Positions 1 through 9,424 of a stretch of DNA of 64,000 nucleotides are shown here, in pieces. Each line of letters starts with the position of its first letter. Position 1 is the stretch's first letter. Both the position numbers and the translations under genes were made by a program. This DNA comes from Martelella alba (GTDB taxonomy: Bacteria; Pseudomonadota; Gammaproteobacteria; Enterobacterales; Enterobacteriaceae): contig NZ_SZPQ01000001.1 of the NCBI RefSeq assembly GCF_005217455.1, forward strand, positions 62,001-126,000, in the 5' to 3' direction. Below the pieces are notes generated by a model. The model saw nothing but the letters and a program-made list of their open reading frames with translations, was not told where the DNA came from and searched no databases.

Positions 1-151
1 CGGTACCCGGCGTCGCGGCGTCGCTGTAGTCATAATGATTGGCGACGGGCAGGGCTGGGCGCTGGTATTTCGGCTCCAACGTACAGCCGCTCAATAAGAC
101 GGCCAGGGCCAGCGGCGCCAGCGCCGGCCGGAAAGTGTTACTGATCATCAT
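1..151 (-). CDS. RND efflux outer-membrane lipoprotein channel, NodT/OprM type (5' end only)
   Basis: This is the first ~50 codons of a gene that runs off the left edge. The reading begins [20 protein letters not shown] and has a lipobox LSGC at about residues 21-24. The mature start, [14 protein letters not shown], is typical of TolC-like outer-membrane factors of the OprM/AdeC/NodT family. The start codon pair overlaps the 3' end of the RND pump gene by 11-14 bases, so it is the third gene of an adaptor-pump-channel operon. It would form the outer-membrane exit duct. Only the signal peptide and mature N-terminus are visible, so the family is known but not the specificity. Confidence 0.8.
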   Translation of the reverse strand, partial: MMISNTFRPALAPLALAVLLSGCTLEPKYQRPALPVANHYDYSDAATPGT

Positions 152-3100
152 GATGTATCGCCTGTTTATGCGCATCGTTAGCGGTTTTTTTGCCGGCGAA
201 ACGCTGCGCCACCACAACGTAGAACATCGGCACGAAGAAAATGGCCAGGAAAGTGGCGGTGATCATACCGCCCACCACCGCCGTGCCGATGGAATGTTGG
301 CTGCCCGCCCCGGCGCCATGGGAAACGGTCATGGGCAGTACGCCGAGAACGAACGCCATGGAGGTCATAATAATGGGGCGGATACGCATACGCGCCGCGG
401 TGGTCACCGCTTCCACCACGCCTTTACCCTCGCGTTCATGCATCTCCTTGGCAAACTCGACAATCAGAATGGCGTTTTTCGCCGCCAACCCCACGGTGGT
501 AAGCAGTCCCACCTGGAAGAACACATCGTTTTCCAGTCCGCGCATTAACATGGCCGCAATGGTGCCCAACACGCCCAGCGGTACCACCAGAATCACCGAG
601 AAAGGCACCGACCAGCTTTCATACAGCGCCGCCAGACAAAGGAATACCACCAGGATCGAGATGCTGTACAACGCCGGCGTCTGCGAACCCGACATCTGTT
701 CTTCATATGAGATGCCATGCCATCTAACCTTGAAGCCTTTCGGCAGTTTGGCGGCGATGTCGTTAACCGCTTTTACCGCGTCGCCGGTGCTGTAGCCGGC
801 CGCCGGCGAACCCATGATTTCCATGGAGGACAGGCCATTGAAGCGCTCATAACGCGGCGAGCCGTAGACCCACTTGCCGCTACCGAAGGCGGAAAATGGC
901 ACCATGGTGCCGCTGCTGTTACGGAAGTACCATTTGTTGAGATCTTCCGGGGTCACCCGCGAGCCGGCGTTGCCCTGCACATAAACGTATTTTACCCGGC
1001 CATGGTACATAAACTGGTTGACATAACTGGAACCCCAGGCCGCCGACAGCGTATCGTTAATGTCCGCCAGACTGAGTCCCAGCGCGCTGGCCCGTTCGTC
1101 ATCAATGATCAATTGATATTGCGGTTCATCGTTCATACCGTTGGGCCGCACCGCGGTCAACCGTTTATCCTGCGCGGCCAACTGAAGAAATCGGTTGCGT
1201 GCCGCCATAAGCGCGCTATGGCCTTTGTTCAGCGTATCTTGCAGATAGAAATCGAAGCCGGTGGCGTTGCCCAGCTCCATCACCGCCGGCGGCACCAGGG
1301 CATAAATCTTCGCGTTCGGATAGTTGGCGAAGTGCGCCATGGTCCGTTTCGCCAGGTTCTGAACGCTTTGCTCGCTCTTGCCGCGCACGCTCCAGTCTTT
1401 CAATTTGACGAATGCCATGGCGCTGCCCTGGCCGCGGCCGGCGAAACTGAACCCGTTGGCGGCGAAAACCGAACTGACGGTGGCGCTTTCGTTTTTCTGC
1501 AACCAGGCATTGATATCGTTGATCACTTTCTGGGTGCGCTGTGACGAGGCGTTGTCGGGCAGGGTGATCTGCATCATCATCACGCCCTGATCCTCGTCGG
1601 GCAAAAATGAGGTGGGCAGACGGGAAAACAGCAGGCCGGTAACTATCACCAAGGCGAGATACACCAGCAGAAACAGGCCGCGCCGATGGATAACCTCGCC
1701 GACGCCGCCGGTATAAAACCGCGTTCCCGCCTCGAATTTGCGGTTAAACCAGTGGCTGAAGCCCCGGGTTTTATGCTCAATGGCACTGTGTTTTAGCAGG
1801 GTGGAGCACAGCGCCGGCGTGAAAATCAGCGCCATCAGCACCGACAACGCCATGGCCGACACGATGGTAATGGAAAACTGGCGGTAGATAACGCCGGTGG
1901 AGCCGCTGAAAAAAGCCATCGGCAACAACACGGCGGACAGTACCAGCGCGATGCCGAATAGCGCGCTCTGGATCTGCTGCATGGATCGCACCGTGGCTTC
2001 CTTGGGCGGCAACCCCTCCTCGGCCATGACGCGCTCGACGTTTTCCACCACCACAATGGCATCGTCCACCAGCAGGCCGATGGCCAGCACCATACCAAAC
2101 ATGGTCAGGGTATTAATCGTGTAGCCAAAGGCGGCGAGCACGCCGAAGGTTCCCAACAACACCACCGGCACCACCAGCGTGGTGACCAGCGTGGCCCGCA
2201 GGTTTTGCAAGAACAACAGCATCACCAGGAACACCAGCACGATGGCCTCAAACAGGGTTTTCACCACCTCTTTGATGGATGCGCTGACAACCGGCGAGGT
2301 GTCATAGGGGAACTTCACTTCCACGTTGTCCGGCAGGGAATCCTTGATACTGTCCACGGTTTCCCGTACGGCTTTCGCGGTATCCAGAACGTTGGCGCCG
2401 GTGGCCAGACGCAAAGCGATGCCGGCGGAGGGCCGACCGTCATAAGTGGAGTCGACGGAGTAACTTGACGGCCCGAGGGCCACCTTGGCCACATCCTTAA
2501 GCCGTACCTGAGAGCCGTCGCTATTGACCTTAAGCAGGATATTTTCGAATTGTTTGACGGTGGTAAAGCGGGATTTGCCCAGGATGGTGGCGCTGGTCTT
2601 CACCCCCGGTATCGTGGGTAGGCCGGCGAGGGACCCGGAAGAAACCTGAACGTTCTGGTTGCTGATGGCGGTGGTGATATCGCTGGGAATCAGTTGATAT
2701 TTATAGAGTTTGGCCGGATCCAGCCAGATGTGCATGGCATACTCGGCGCCCATGACCATAAAGTCGCCCACCCCTTTGGTGCGCGAAATAGGATCTTCAA
2801 GTTTCGAGACCAGTAAATCCGCCAGGTCGCCGTTGCTAAGCTTACCGTCTTTGGAGATCAGGCTGACCACCATCATAAAGTTGGACTGGTATTTACGGAT
2901 CCGCAGTCCTTGCTGGGTGACTTCCTCCGGTAATTGCGATTCCGCCAGCGACACCCGATCTTGTACCTGTACTTGAGCGATATCGGGATTGGTCCCTTGA
3001 TTGAACGTCACGATAATCTGCGCGCTGCCGTCACTGCTGCTTTGCGATTCGATATAGCGCAGATTGTCCAAGCCATTAAGCTGCTGTTCTATCACCTGTA

Positions 3101-3284
3101 CCACGGTGTTTTGCACCGTTTCGGCGCTGGCGCCGGGATACGTGACGGAAATGGACACGGCCGGCGGCGCGATATCGGGATATTGACTGATGGGCAGATT
3201 AAAGGCGGCGATGGCGCCGACCAGCATCACAATAATGGCGATGACCCAGGCGAAAATCGGGCGTTCGATAAAAAATTTTGACAT
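138..3284 (-). CDS. RND multidrug efflux pump, AcrB/MexB/AdeB (HAE1) family inner-membrane subunit
   Basis: A full-length 1048-residue hydrophobe/amphiphile efflux RND transporter (E. coli AcrB is 1049). It opens [20 protein letters not shown], the usual first transmembrane helix. It carries the proton-relay motif [18 protein letters not shown] in TM4 near residues 405-420 (the Asp pair) and the TM10 lysine in [16 protein letters not shown] near 930-945. Two large periplasmic loops with porter and funnel domains lie between, as in AcrB. A run of Gs (AAAGGGGGCG) lies just before the ATG. It follows the adaptor gene by 10 bases and overlaps the channel gene. The substrate is unknown. No TetR or two-component regulator is seen beside it. 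Confidence 0.95.
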   Translation of the reverse strand: MSKFFIERPIFAWVIAIIVMLVGAIAAFNLPISQYPDIAPPAVSISVTYPGASAETVQNTVVQVIEQQLNGLDNLRYIESQSSSDGSAQIIVTFNQGTNPDIAQVQVQDRVSLAESQLPEEVTQQGLRIRKYQSNFMMVVSLISKDGKLSNGDLADLLVSKLEDPISRTKGVGDFMVMGAEYAMHIWLDPAKLYKYQLIPSDITTAISNQNVQVSSGSLAGLPTIPGVKTSATILGKSRFTTVKQFENILLKVNSDGSQVRLKDVAKVALGPSSYSVDSTYDGRPSAGIALRLATGANVLDTAKAVRETVDSIKDSLPDNVEVKFPYDTSPVVSASIKEVVKTLFEAIVLVFLVMLLFLQNLRATLVTTLVVPVVLLGTFGVLAAFGYTINTLTMFGMVLAIGLLVDDAIVVVENVERVMAEEGLPPKEATVRSMQQIQSALFGIALVLSAVLLPMAFFSGSTGVIYRQFSITIVSAMALSVLMALIFTPALCSTLLKHSAIEHKTRGFSHWFNRKFEAGTRFYTGGVGEVIHRRGLFLLVYLALVIVTGLLFSRLPTSFLPDEDQGVMMMQITLPDNASSQRTQKVINDINAWLQKNESATVSSVFAANGFSFAGRGQGSAMAFVKLKDWSVRGKSEQSVQNLAKRTMAHFANYPNAKIYALVPPAVMELGNATGFDFYLQDTLNKGHSALMAARNRFLQLAAQDKRLTAVRPNGMNDEPQYQLIIDDERASALGLSLADINDTLSAAWGSSYVNQFMYHGRVKYVYVQGNAGSRVTPEDLNKWYFRNSSGTMVPFSAFGSGKWVYGSPRYERFNGLSSMEIMGSPAAGYSTGDAVKAVNDIAAKLPKGFKVRWHGISYEEQMSGSQTPALYSISILVVFLCLAALYESWSVPFSVILVVPLGVLGTIAAMLMRGLENDVFFQVGLLTTVGLAAKNAILIVEFAKEMHEREGKGVVEAVTTAARMRIRPIIMTSMAFVLGVLPMTVSHGAGAGSQHSIGTAVVGGMITATFLAIFFVPMFYVVVAQRFAGKKTANDAHKQAIHHDDQ

Positions 3285-3294
3285 AACGCCCCCT

Positions 3295-4431
3295 TTATTG
3301 CGCCGCGGGGTCGGTCATAGACAACGAGACCCCGTTATTGCCGGGCACATCGTCGGCCTTGCCTTCCGTCGCCTTCACCTTGCTGCCGCTGCGCACTTGT
3401 TGCAGACCGCTGATAACCACCCGGTCGCCGGCCTTCAATCCTTTGTCCACCAGCCACTTATCACCCTCCATTTGCCCGGTGACCACCGTGGTCTGGGCAA
3501 TGGTGTTATTGTTTTTCACCAGATAAACGTAAGGCTGTCCGCTGTTATCGTGCATGATGGCTTCTTGCGGCACCAGAATGCCCTGTTCCTGTATGCCCTG
3601 CGGGAAACTGGCGTGAACAAACATGCCCGGCAGCAGGATGTTATGGGGATTGGGGAAGGCGGCGCGCATCGTGACGCTGCCGGTGGCTTCGTCCACCGTG
3701 ACTTCCGAAAATTCCAGACGGCCCTGCTCGGGATAAGTGGAGCCGTCCTCCAGCGTGAGCTTTACCGTGGCGGCGTTGTCGCCGGCTTTTTGCAATTTAC
3801 CCTCGGCCAGCGCCCGGCGCAGACGCAGCAAATCCAACGAGGATTCGCTGACATCCACATAAATCGGATTAAGTTGCTGAATCGTGGTGAGATAGCTGGT
3901 CTGGCCGTCGGTGACTAATGCCCCCTCAGTGGAAAGGGACCGGCCAATACGTCCGCTGATGGGCGCGCTGACCCGGGTATAATCCAGATTGACCCGCGCG
4001 GTTTCCAAATCGGCCTTTGCCTCATTGGCGCTGGCGACCGCATCCTCATAACTTTGCTGGCTGACGGCGTGGGCGGCGGCGAGCGGACGATAGCGTTTGG
4101 CGAGCGCCGCCGCGTTAGTATAGGTCGCCAGGGCCTTATCGTAGGCGGCCTGATAACTGGCGGGATCGATTTGATACAAAGGTTGGCCCGCCTTAACCTG
4201 CCCCCCTTCTTTAAACAGCAGTTTTTGGATAATGCCGCTGACCTGGGGACGAACTTCGGCGGTTTTGACCGCCGTGACGCGGCCGGGCAATTGGGTAAAC
4301 AGCGTCACCGGCTGGGTTCTCAGCGTCACCACCGTGACGGCCGGTAATGGGGGCGTTTGTGTTGTGGCGGAGTGCTGGTCGCAACCGACCAGTAATATGA
4401 ACACGCCGACGGAAAGAACGTTTATGCGCAT
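3295..4431 (-). CDS. RND efflux periplasmic adaptor lipoprotein, AcrA/MexA family
   Basis: The membrane-fusion subunit that couples the RND pump to the outer-membrane channel. From the chosen ATG it is 378 residues and starts [17 protein letters not shown], a short lipoprotein signal with lipobox LVGC. After it come the half-lipoyl motif around [19 protein letters not shown], an alpha-helical hairpin, the second lipoyl half ([13 protein letters not shown]), a beta-barrel and a membrane-proximal domain. The open frame extends to 4485, giving 18 more residues (MFNRGRRLLDDVRLMRLT) with only a poorly spaced GGA. I prefer the internal start because lipoprotein signals are short. It is the first gene of the operon. 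Confidence 0.9.
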   Translation of the reverse strand: MRINVLSVGVFILLVGCDQHSATTQTPPLPAVTVVTLRTQPVTLFTQLPGRVTAVKTAEVRPQVSGIIQKLLFKEGGQVKAGQPLYQIDPASYQAAYDKALATYTNAAALAKRYRPLAAAHAVSQQSYEDAVASANEAKADLETARVNLDYTRVSAPISGRIGRSLSTEGALVTDGQTSYLTTIQQLNPIYVDVSESSLDLLRLRRALAEGKLQKAGDNAATVKLTLEDGSTYPEQGRLEFSEVTVDEATGSVTMRAAFPNPHNILLPGMFVHASFPQGIQEQGILVPQEAIMHDNSGQPYVYLVKNNNTIAQTTVVTGQMEGDKWLVDKGLKAGDRVVISGLQQVRSGSKVKATEGKADDVPGNNGVSLSMTDPAAQ

Positions 4432-4485
4432 AGTCAATCTCATTAATCGAACATCATCCAGCAAGCGGCGTCCGCGATTGAACAT

Positions 4486-5120
4486 CCCTATCCGGTAATC
4501 GCTAAAAAGGCTGAAATTCCCGAGATTTCCGAGGCGTTATTCTTTGAACCCTTTACCGGTCATGTTCCTCGCTGCCTTTACGCTGGGGGTACCTGCTCAT
4601 GGCGCCGCCGCGATGCAACTCGATTTATTCGGGGTAAGGGTCGATAACGTATTCACGGAGATGGATTCCGCATTGGCACGGAATGCCGGCAAATTCCTTG
4701 TCTGCCGCGGCCGTCAGCGAGAATCGGACGATGAAATCCGCCCCTCGCCGCGCTACCAACACCGAAAGGGGCGGACGGTATCAACGGAATGCGGATTGAT
4801 ACCGTTCGAGAACCTTATATGAATGGCGTGAATAAAAATATCCAGATGACGTAAGCGGAATGCTAAGAGGTGTGAAGTTTAATTTATTTTTTAATATATT
4901 TAGGGGGCAATAATCCACCTCGCCGTAAAAATCAAGTTAATCACGTGATACTTTCAGCAACAAAAAGTGATCGCGGGAAAATAAAAGAAATGGAATACCT
5001 CATTACAACGGATAAACGCGGTATCGGCGGGTGGCGAAATTCATCGGTTTTTGCGCCGGCGCATTGGCGCCGGCCAGTCAGCGATTGGCGGAATTTCCGG
5101 GTGGGCGCCCCTAATCGGCC
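4486..5120. other. gene-poor stretch upstream of the efflux operon
   Basis: No convincing gene is seen. One plus-strand frame from a TTG at 4544 to 4822 begins with a weak signal-peptide-like stretch (MNPLPVMFLAAFTLGVPAHG) behind a GAGG, but the rest has no recognisable pattern and the n-region is uncharged. It may be a decayed secreted protein. Two hairpins lie near the right end: GCCGGCGC-ATT-GGCGCCGGC at about 5055-5074, and AATCGGC-CTCAA-GCCGATT at 5113-5131 over the stop codon of the next gene. Neither is followed by a U-run, so they are not typical terminators. Confidence 0.4.
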
Positions 5121-6074
5121 TCAAGCCGATTCGACGGTAAGCCAGATGAGGGATTTGTTATCGAAGGTGCTGGCCCATACCGCGGCGCCTACCGCATCCA
5201 GGCGGCTGGTATGTTCCGGCGCCACTTCCCCCAGTACCGGCTGGGCCAGATCCTCGGTAGTGGGACCGTACTGGACGATAAATTTCTGCCCGGTGGATTG
5301 AGAGAAGCGCAGCCGCCCTTTGGGCGCATCGCAGATCCGTTCGCGAACATAAATGGGCGCGGTGGAAACCAGGGGAGACCAGGCATACATGGATTCGCCG
5401 GTGACCACCGCGTGATCTTGCAAAACGGTGAAGGGAAGCGCAGCAATAACATCCTGGCACAACTCGGGATTTTCATTGACCGCAAGATAAGCGTCTACGC
5501 TGATATTCAGCGGCTGCCAGGTCAGGCGGATCTTCCGGCCGCCAGCGATTTTTACGCGCCGGGCGGGATCGGCGATGGATGGGGCGGCGCTTTCCTCGCC
5601 GGCGTAAGTAAATGACGTGCCCAGTCCCCAGGGAAAATAATGAAAAGACCACGCGGCCATCTGATTGGTGTAGAGGCAAAAAGCGCGGATGGCCTCAATG
5701 GCTTGTTGGCGCGAGAGTGCCTTGGGCAACCACTCTCGCAGTGCGAAGGCCAGTTTGCCCAGAGTGGGAAAGCCGCTGTAGCGCAAATAGTTGCTATAGG
5801 GATGATCAAAACTGTCAAGAACAAACGCGAATTGCGTCAGAGAGATTTGGGGGTTTTCGACAATTTGTAATAACGGGTAATAGGTATACATGGAGTAGTC
5901 GCGCATCATTCCGGCCGCGATATCCCAGGTACCGAAATATTGCCCATAGCTGCCCGCCTGATTTGCCAGCGCGCCGGTGCGAAAGGCATGAATTTCTTCG
6001 GGTTCTTCATTGGCGATGATGGCGGTATGGCGGCGGATATCGCTGATGACCGCGCCGAGGCTGGTGTAACTCAT
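5121..6074 (-). CDS. permuted cucumopine synthase-like protein: helical-bundle domain followed by cyclophilin-like domain
   Basis: A 317-residue protein with no signal peptide. Residues about 10-155 are a helical bundle with GSYGQYF (41-47), a WDxAxGMxRDYxMYTxYPLL run (50-69), FDHPYSNYL (89-97) and AWSFHYFPWGLG (141-152). Residues about 178-315 are a beta-rich cyclophilin-like domain with NPELCQDVIAALPF, GESMYAW (226-232) and RLRFSQSTG (254-262). The gene at 10366-11325 has both domains in the opposite order, which is the order I know from cucumopine/mikimopine synthases (cyclophilin-like, then the Cucumopine_C helical bundle). The start has a good CAGGAG seven bases upstream. It is divergent from the GntR/UTRA regulator, with a perfect palindrome between them. 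The family assignment is from memory of motifs; activity is inferred. Confidence 0.75.
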   Translation of the reverse strand: MSYTSLGAVISDIRRHTAIIANEEPEEIHAFRTGALANQAGSYGQYFGTWDIAAGMMRDYSMYTYYPLLQIVENPQISLTQFAFVLDSFDHPYSNYLRYSGFPTLGKLAFALREWLPKALSRQQAIEAIRAFCLYTNQMAAWSFHYFPWGLGTSFTYAGEESAAPSIADPARRVKIAGGRKIRLTWQPLNISVDAYLAVNENPELCQDVIAALPFTVLQDHAVVTGESMYAWSPLVSTAPIYVRERICDAPKGRLRFSQSTGQKFIVQYGPTTEDLAQPVLGEVAPEHTSRLDAVGAAVWASTFDNKSLIWLTVESA

Positions 6075-6150
6075 TCCACTTACTCCTGTCGTCGTTAAGT
6101 AACCGGTTCATCCCGCCGCGAACGGATGGGGGAAGATAACTGAAACAGGG

Positions 6151-6168
6151 TTATTGTATATACAATAA
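6151..6168. promoter_or_regulatory. probable GntR/HutC-type operator, perfect 18-base palindrome
   Basis: TTATTGTATATACAATAA reads identically on both strands. Its core TTGTATATACAA matches what I remember of HutC operators upstream of hut genes in Pseudomonas and Klebsiella. It lies 77-94 bases upstream of the minus-strand gene at 5121-6074 and about 410 bases before the regulator. The same TGTATATACA core recurs at 7616-7625, which supports a shared operator for the adjacent HutC-like protein. Confidence 0.7.
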
Positions 6169-6358
6169 AATATTATGTATATATATAATGGAAGGGTTCG
6201 TGTCCTTTGTGATGCGATCTCCACCGCAAGCGACTGGCGACATCGGCGATGTGCCGCCGATGGCGACCCCACCCTTATCACTCCGGTCACCCAGGGTTGA
6301 TCAGGGGTACTGCCGAAGCAAAACGGTCGGAAACAGTCTGGATGGGTTTCCTTGGTAT

Positions 6359-6379
6359 AGACAATATTATAAATTGTCT
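6359..6379. promoter_or_regulatory. inverted repeat upstream of the GntR-type regulator
   Basis: AGACAAT-ATTATAA-ATTGTCT, with 7-base perfect arms and a 7-base AT spacer, sits about 200 bases before the regulator start. It differs from the TTGTATATACAA palindromes. It could be an operator for another protein or part of the regulator's own promoter. Confidence 0.35.
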
Positions 6380-6579
6380 TTAATGAGACGAGCGTCAACT
6401 GAAATCCCCCGCCGGGCCATACGAATATCCTATGCATGTCTGTCCGCGCGCGCCCCGGACCGAAAAGCGCTTACCCGAGTCCACACCAAACCCGGTAAAA
6501 GATGGTAGGATAGGGAGGTTGAGCTGAATCGCTTGCGGTTATGTATAGACTTAAAATGCATGTAATGAAAAGGGATATC

Positions 6580-7386
6580 ATGAAGCAGGTAAAATCCATT
6601 GAGACCAAAACCCGTCTAGCGGAACCCGAGCTTAAAAACCCCATGGCCAGGCGCTCGCGGGGCAAACCTCTGCCTATTCATCAGGAAATCCAAAGCGATA
6701 TTAAAAACAAAATCCTGAATAATGAATGGCATCCGGGGGATCGCGTCCCCACGGAGCAGGAATTGATGGAAATTTACAGCTGTTCGCGAATGACGGTGAA
6801 CAAGGCGTTATCGACGCTGGTAGCCTCCGGCATGATTATGCGCAAGCGCCGTAAAGGATCGTTTGTGGCGATGCCCAGGGTGGAAGAGCCGTTACTGGCC
6901 ATTCAGGATATTCGCGCAGAAGTTCTGGCCACCGACAGCATGTACAGCTTTACGGTGCTTTATCGCGGCGTCCGCACTATTGCCGATCCGGTGGAGGCCG
7001 CGCATATCGGTATTCCCGTGAATGCCCGCATGTTGTGCATCGACGTCATGCATTTTGCCGATAATCTGCCGTTTGCCCTGGAAGCGCGCCAGATCAATCT
7101 GGCGGTGGTACCCGACGCCGCCGAGGAAGCATTCGCTGAGATGCCGCCGGGAAGCTGGCTGTTAAGTCATGTCCCCTGGTCCGAAGGGGAACACTCCCTG
7201 CGCGCTATCGCCGCCGATGACGTCCTGGCCCGGCAATTGTCCATATCTCCCGGCACGGCTTGTTTTTCCATTGCCCGCCGTACCTGGCTGTCCGGCGCAT
7301 TGATCACTTTTGTGCGCCTTATCTATCCCGGCGAGCGCCATCGCTTCCTGGTGCGCTTCGGACCTAGCCCCGCCACGCCCCAGTGA
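6580..7386 (+). CDS. GntR-family transcriptional regulator with UTRA ligand domain, HutC-like
   Basis: A 268-residue DNA-binding regulator. After a basic leader it has a GntR winged helix (about residues 30-95: PLPIHQEIQSDIKNKIL, GDRVPTEQELMEIY, CSRMTVNKALSTLVASG) and a C-terminal UTRA domain (about 105-265). The UTRA domain ends with RRTWLSGALITF and LIYPGERHRFLVRFGP, closely resembling the end of HutC, whose known ligand is urocanate. I chose the ATG at 6580 because AGGGA lies four bases before it; the frame is open from 6541 without a ribosome site. It sits between the permuted synthase-like gene and the ABC transporter, with matching palindromes beside both. That makes it the likely local repressor responding to an imidazole-type compound (inference). 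Confidence 0.9.
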   Translation: MKQVKSIETKTRLAEPELKNPMARRSRGKPLPIHQEIQSDIKNKILNNEWHPGDRVPTEQELMEIYSCSRMTVNKALSTLVASGMIMRKRRKGSFVAMPRVEEPLLAIQDIRAEVLATDSMYSFTVLYRGVRTIADPVEAAHIGIPVNARMLCIDVMHFADNLPFALEARQINLAVVPDAAEEAFAEMPPGSWLLSHVPWSEGEHSLRAIAADDVLARQLSISPGTACFSIARRTWLSGALITFVRLIYPGERHRFLVRFGPSPATPQ

Positions 7387-7594
7387 TCGCCCCATTAAAC
7401 GCTCGCCGCCAATGGCGGTCGCGTGCCGGCCGATTTCGGTCCACGCGGCCTGCACGTGCCCCTGGCCGGCGGTGTTTCCCCGCCATGTTGGCCTGCCTTT
7501 GACACCCCTCTGACAATGGAAATCCTTGCGGCATCAGGGCTTTCTGAATTTATTTCAATATGTTAATAGGAGCATCCCTCCTTCGTTTCGTACA
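7387..7594. other. spacer after the regulator gene
   Basis: About 200 bases without a gene. A small hairpin (CCGCC-AAT-GGCGG, about 7408-7420) follows the stop codon but lacks a U-tract. Nothing else is recognisable before the promoter/operator at 7595. Confidence 0.4.
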
Positions 7595-7626
7595 TTGCCA
7601 TACAATAAACTTATTTGTATATACAT
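7595..7626 (+). promoter_or_regulatory. promoter overlapped by TGTATATACA operator, ABC transporter operon
   Basis: A -35-like TTGCCA (7595-7600), a 17-base spacer and a -10-like TATATA (7618-7623) precede the transporter genes. The palindrome TGTATATACA (7616-7625) lies across the -10 element and shares ten core bases with the perfect palindrome at 6151-6168. A repressor bound here would block RNA polymerase. Promoter hexamers are from consensus matching only. Confidence 0.55.
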
Positions 7627-7680
7627 ATATTGACGAGTGATTACGCTGGTTGTATTTTGCTTGTAAAAGGAGTTATTGAA

Positions 7681-7710
7681 GTGTTAACAGCCTGGATGCC
7701 GATCCCGTGA
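7681..7710 (+). CDS. possible 9-codon leader peptide before the solute-binding protein
   Basis: A GTG at 7681 stands eight bases after a perfect AAAGGAG. It opens a nine-codon frame reading MLTAWMPIP, whose TGA overlaps a GTG (7707) that is in frame with the downstream binding-protein gene. It could be translated and coupled to the next gene. It may equally be a chance frame using a strong ribosome site that really serves the 7707 or 7746 start. Confidence 0.25.
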   Translation: MLTAWMPIP

Positions 7711-7745
7711 AAACGTTACACAGCGACCCCTTATGTCAGGAGATC

Positions 7746-8588
7746 ATGGTGAATAAAAAGCAATTAATCAGCGGCGCACTGTTGAGCTTATCGTTGGCCG
7801 TTGTTCCTCATTTCGCTTTCTCTGCCGTCACTGCGCCCGCCGATATCAAGGCTCGCGGGCAATTGACTTTTTGTTCCGACCTGGAGAATCCCCCGGCGGA
7901 AGGCATGGCGGACGACGGTAAAACGCCAAGCGGCGTCGCCGTCGATATCATGAATCGGCTGGGGTCGCTGATGGGCGTGAAAACCCGTATCGATAACTAC
8001 CAGTTTTCCGGCATTTTCGCGGCGCTGGATACGGGTAAATGCGATGCGGTCATGGCCAGTCTGGGTAAAACGCCCGAGCGTGGCGAACGCTACGGTCTGG
8101 TGGATTACTGGCGGGTGAAATCCGGCCTACTGGTGGCCAAGGGCAATCCGCTGCATATCACCACATTCGAGGATTTATCCGGCCGCCGGGTCGCCGCGCT
8201 GCTCGGCAGCCGTAATGAATCGGTGGTCAAACAATTCAGCGATAAGCTGGTGGCCGAGGGCAAGCCCGGCATCACGCTGGTATCGCTTGGCACCAATGTC
8301 ACCGCGTTCCATGATTTGCTGCTGGGGCGGGCGGACGCCATGGTGGGCGATACGGTTGTGATTAACTATTACATGTCCAAGGCGCCGAACAAGTTCCAGA
8401 CCGTCGACATGCCGGTGCCGGCCAAAACCTGGGTCATCGCCGTCCTGAAAAAGAACGTCGCGTTGCGGCAGGCGCTGCAATCCGGCATGGATGAGATGAA
8501 TGCGTCCGGCGACATGCTAAAAATCGTAACCAAATGGGGCATCGAGAAAGGCGTAGGTTTGTGTAACAGCAGCCACCCCTGCGAATAA
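7746..8588 (+). CDS. polar amino acid ABC transporter, periplasmic solute-binding protein
   Basis: A 280-residue secreted binding protein (SBP_bac_3 family). The signal peptide is MVNKKQLISGALLSLSLAVV with cleavage probably after FSA near residue 27. The mature part has the family hallmarks: ADIKARGQLTFCSDLENPP, VAVDIMNRLGSLMGVKTRI, FAALDTGKCDAVMASLGKTPER and the hinge around DYWRVKSGLLVAKGNP. Cysteines near the C-terminus (GLCNSSHPC) could pair. AGGAG lies four bases before the chosen ATG; the frame extends upstream to a GTG at 7707. It is the first gene of a binding protein-permease-ATPase set. The ligand cannot be read from sequence. The neighbours suggest an opine-like or imidazole amino acid. 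Confidence 0.92.
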   Translation: MVNKKQLISGALLSLSLAVVPHFAFSAVTAPADIKARGQLTFCSDLENPPAEGMADDGKTPSGVAVDIMNRLGSLMGVKTRIDNYQFSGIFAALDTGKCDAVMASLGKTPERGERYGLVDYWRVKSGLLVAKGNPLHITTFEDLSGRRVAALLGSRNESVVKQFSDKLVAEGKPGITLVSLGTNVTAFHDLLLGRADAMVGDTVVINYYMSKAPNKFQTVDMPVPAKTWVIAVLKKNVALRQALQSGMDEMNASGDMLKIVTKWGIEKGVGLCNSSHPCE

Positions 8589-8620
8589 GCGAAGATTACC
8601 GAACCGGCGAGGATGACAAC

Positions 8621-9424
8621 GTGCTAACGCATATCCAGTTGCAATTTAATACGGCATTTTTTCTGAACTTCGTTTTTCATCCGCAGCCGGTTTTGTTGCA
8701 GGGACTGGCGGTGACGGTACTGGCCGCCGTGCTGGCCCAGGTGATCGGCACGATCCTGGGCATGTTGCTGGCGGTGGCCGGCATGAGTCGCTTTCTTCCC
8801 TTACGGGCGCTCAACCAAATTTATATCTGGTGTTTTCGCGGTACGCCGGTACTGGTGCAACTGGTTTTGATCTATTTCGGCTTGCCCTACCTGCTGGGCT
8901 TCGACCTGTTTCCGACAGAACTGACGCTGGGGCCGCTATCGGTACCGGGCGCGCTGGTAGCCGGTATTTTGTCGTTCGGTTTGCATGAAGCCGCCTATAT
9001 GAGCGAGATAACCCGCGCGGGCATCATCTCCATCGACATCGGCCAGACCGAGGCGGCCAAAGCGCTGGGCATGCCGCCAGCGTTATTGATGCGTCGGGTT
9101 ATCCTGCCGCAGACCGTGCCGGTGATCTTCCCGGCGTTGGGGAACCAGTTCAACAACATGCTCAAGACCACCGCGCTGCTCAGTATTATCGGCGTATCGG
9201 AGATGTTTCGCGTCGCCGAGCAATTGCAGGCCGCCACATTCATGACGTTTGAAGTCTACCTGGGCGTATCGGTTTACTACCTGCTGCTGACCGCGGGCTG
9301 GACATTCATTCAGATGCTGATGGAGCGGAAACTGGGCCGGCATCTTGCCGGCCGAAGAAAGGTCAAGCGCGGCAAAACCGCCCCCCTTAACCACATAGCG
9401 GAGTTGGCTGATGAATCCCAATGA
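8621..9424 (+). CDS. polar amino acid ABC transporter, permease (HisM/GlnP type)
   Basis: A 267-residue inner-membrane permease with about five transmembrane helices. It has the EAA-loop sequence [21 protein letters not shown], where the ATPase docks, and the N-terminal motif [20 protein letters not shown] of the His/Glu/Gln/Arg/opine family. [19 protein letters not shown] is a further family signature. The start is GTG with GAGG eight bases upstream. It follows the binding protein by 32 bases and overlaps the ATPase gene by 14. Only one permease gene is present, so it probably acts as a homodimer, whereas histidine and octopine systems use two different permeases. Confidence 0.93.
   Translation: MLTHIQLQFNTAFFLNFVFHPQPVLLQGLAVTVLAAVLAQVIGTILGMLLAVAGMSRFLPLRALNQIYIWCFRGTPVLVQLVLIYFGLPYLLGFDLFPTELTLGPLSVPGALVAGILSFGLHEAAYMSEITRAGIISIDIGQTEAAKALGMPPALLMRRVILPQTVPVIFPALGNQFNNMLKTTALLSIIGVSEMFRVAEQLQAATFMTFEVYLGVSVYYLLLTAGWTFIQMLMERKLGRHLAGRRKVKRGKTAPLNHIAELADESQ

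Larger units (their letters stand above)
6075..6579. other. divergent regulatory region between the permuted synthase-like gene and the GntR-type regulator
   Basis: About 500 bases without a believable gene. It holds a perfect 18-base palindrome (6151-6168), a second imperfect AT-rich dyad immediately beside it (about 6172-6189) and a separate inverted repeat (6359-6379) nearer the regulator. Open frames of 106-109 codons on each strand here have no protein-like pattern. Confidence 0.5.

Noticed and set aside
717-1544. 275-codon frame antisense to the RND pump gene
   Set aside because: It mirrors the third-position GC bias of the real gene. No motif or ribosome site.
4544-4822. TTG-started frame with a weak signal-peptide-like beginning
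   Set aside because: The n-region is uncharged, the rest is not protein-like, the start is rare, and no family is recognisable. It is described only as part of the gap.
5055-5131. Two hairpins near the end of the permuted synthase-like gene taken as terminators
   Set aside because: Neither is followed by a U-run on the minus strand, and one overlaps the stop codon.
6108-6508. Overlapping 106- and 109-codon frames on both strands between the permuted gene and the regulator
   Set aside because: They overlap the palindromic operators, lack ribosome sites and have no recognisable composition or motif.
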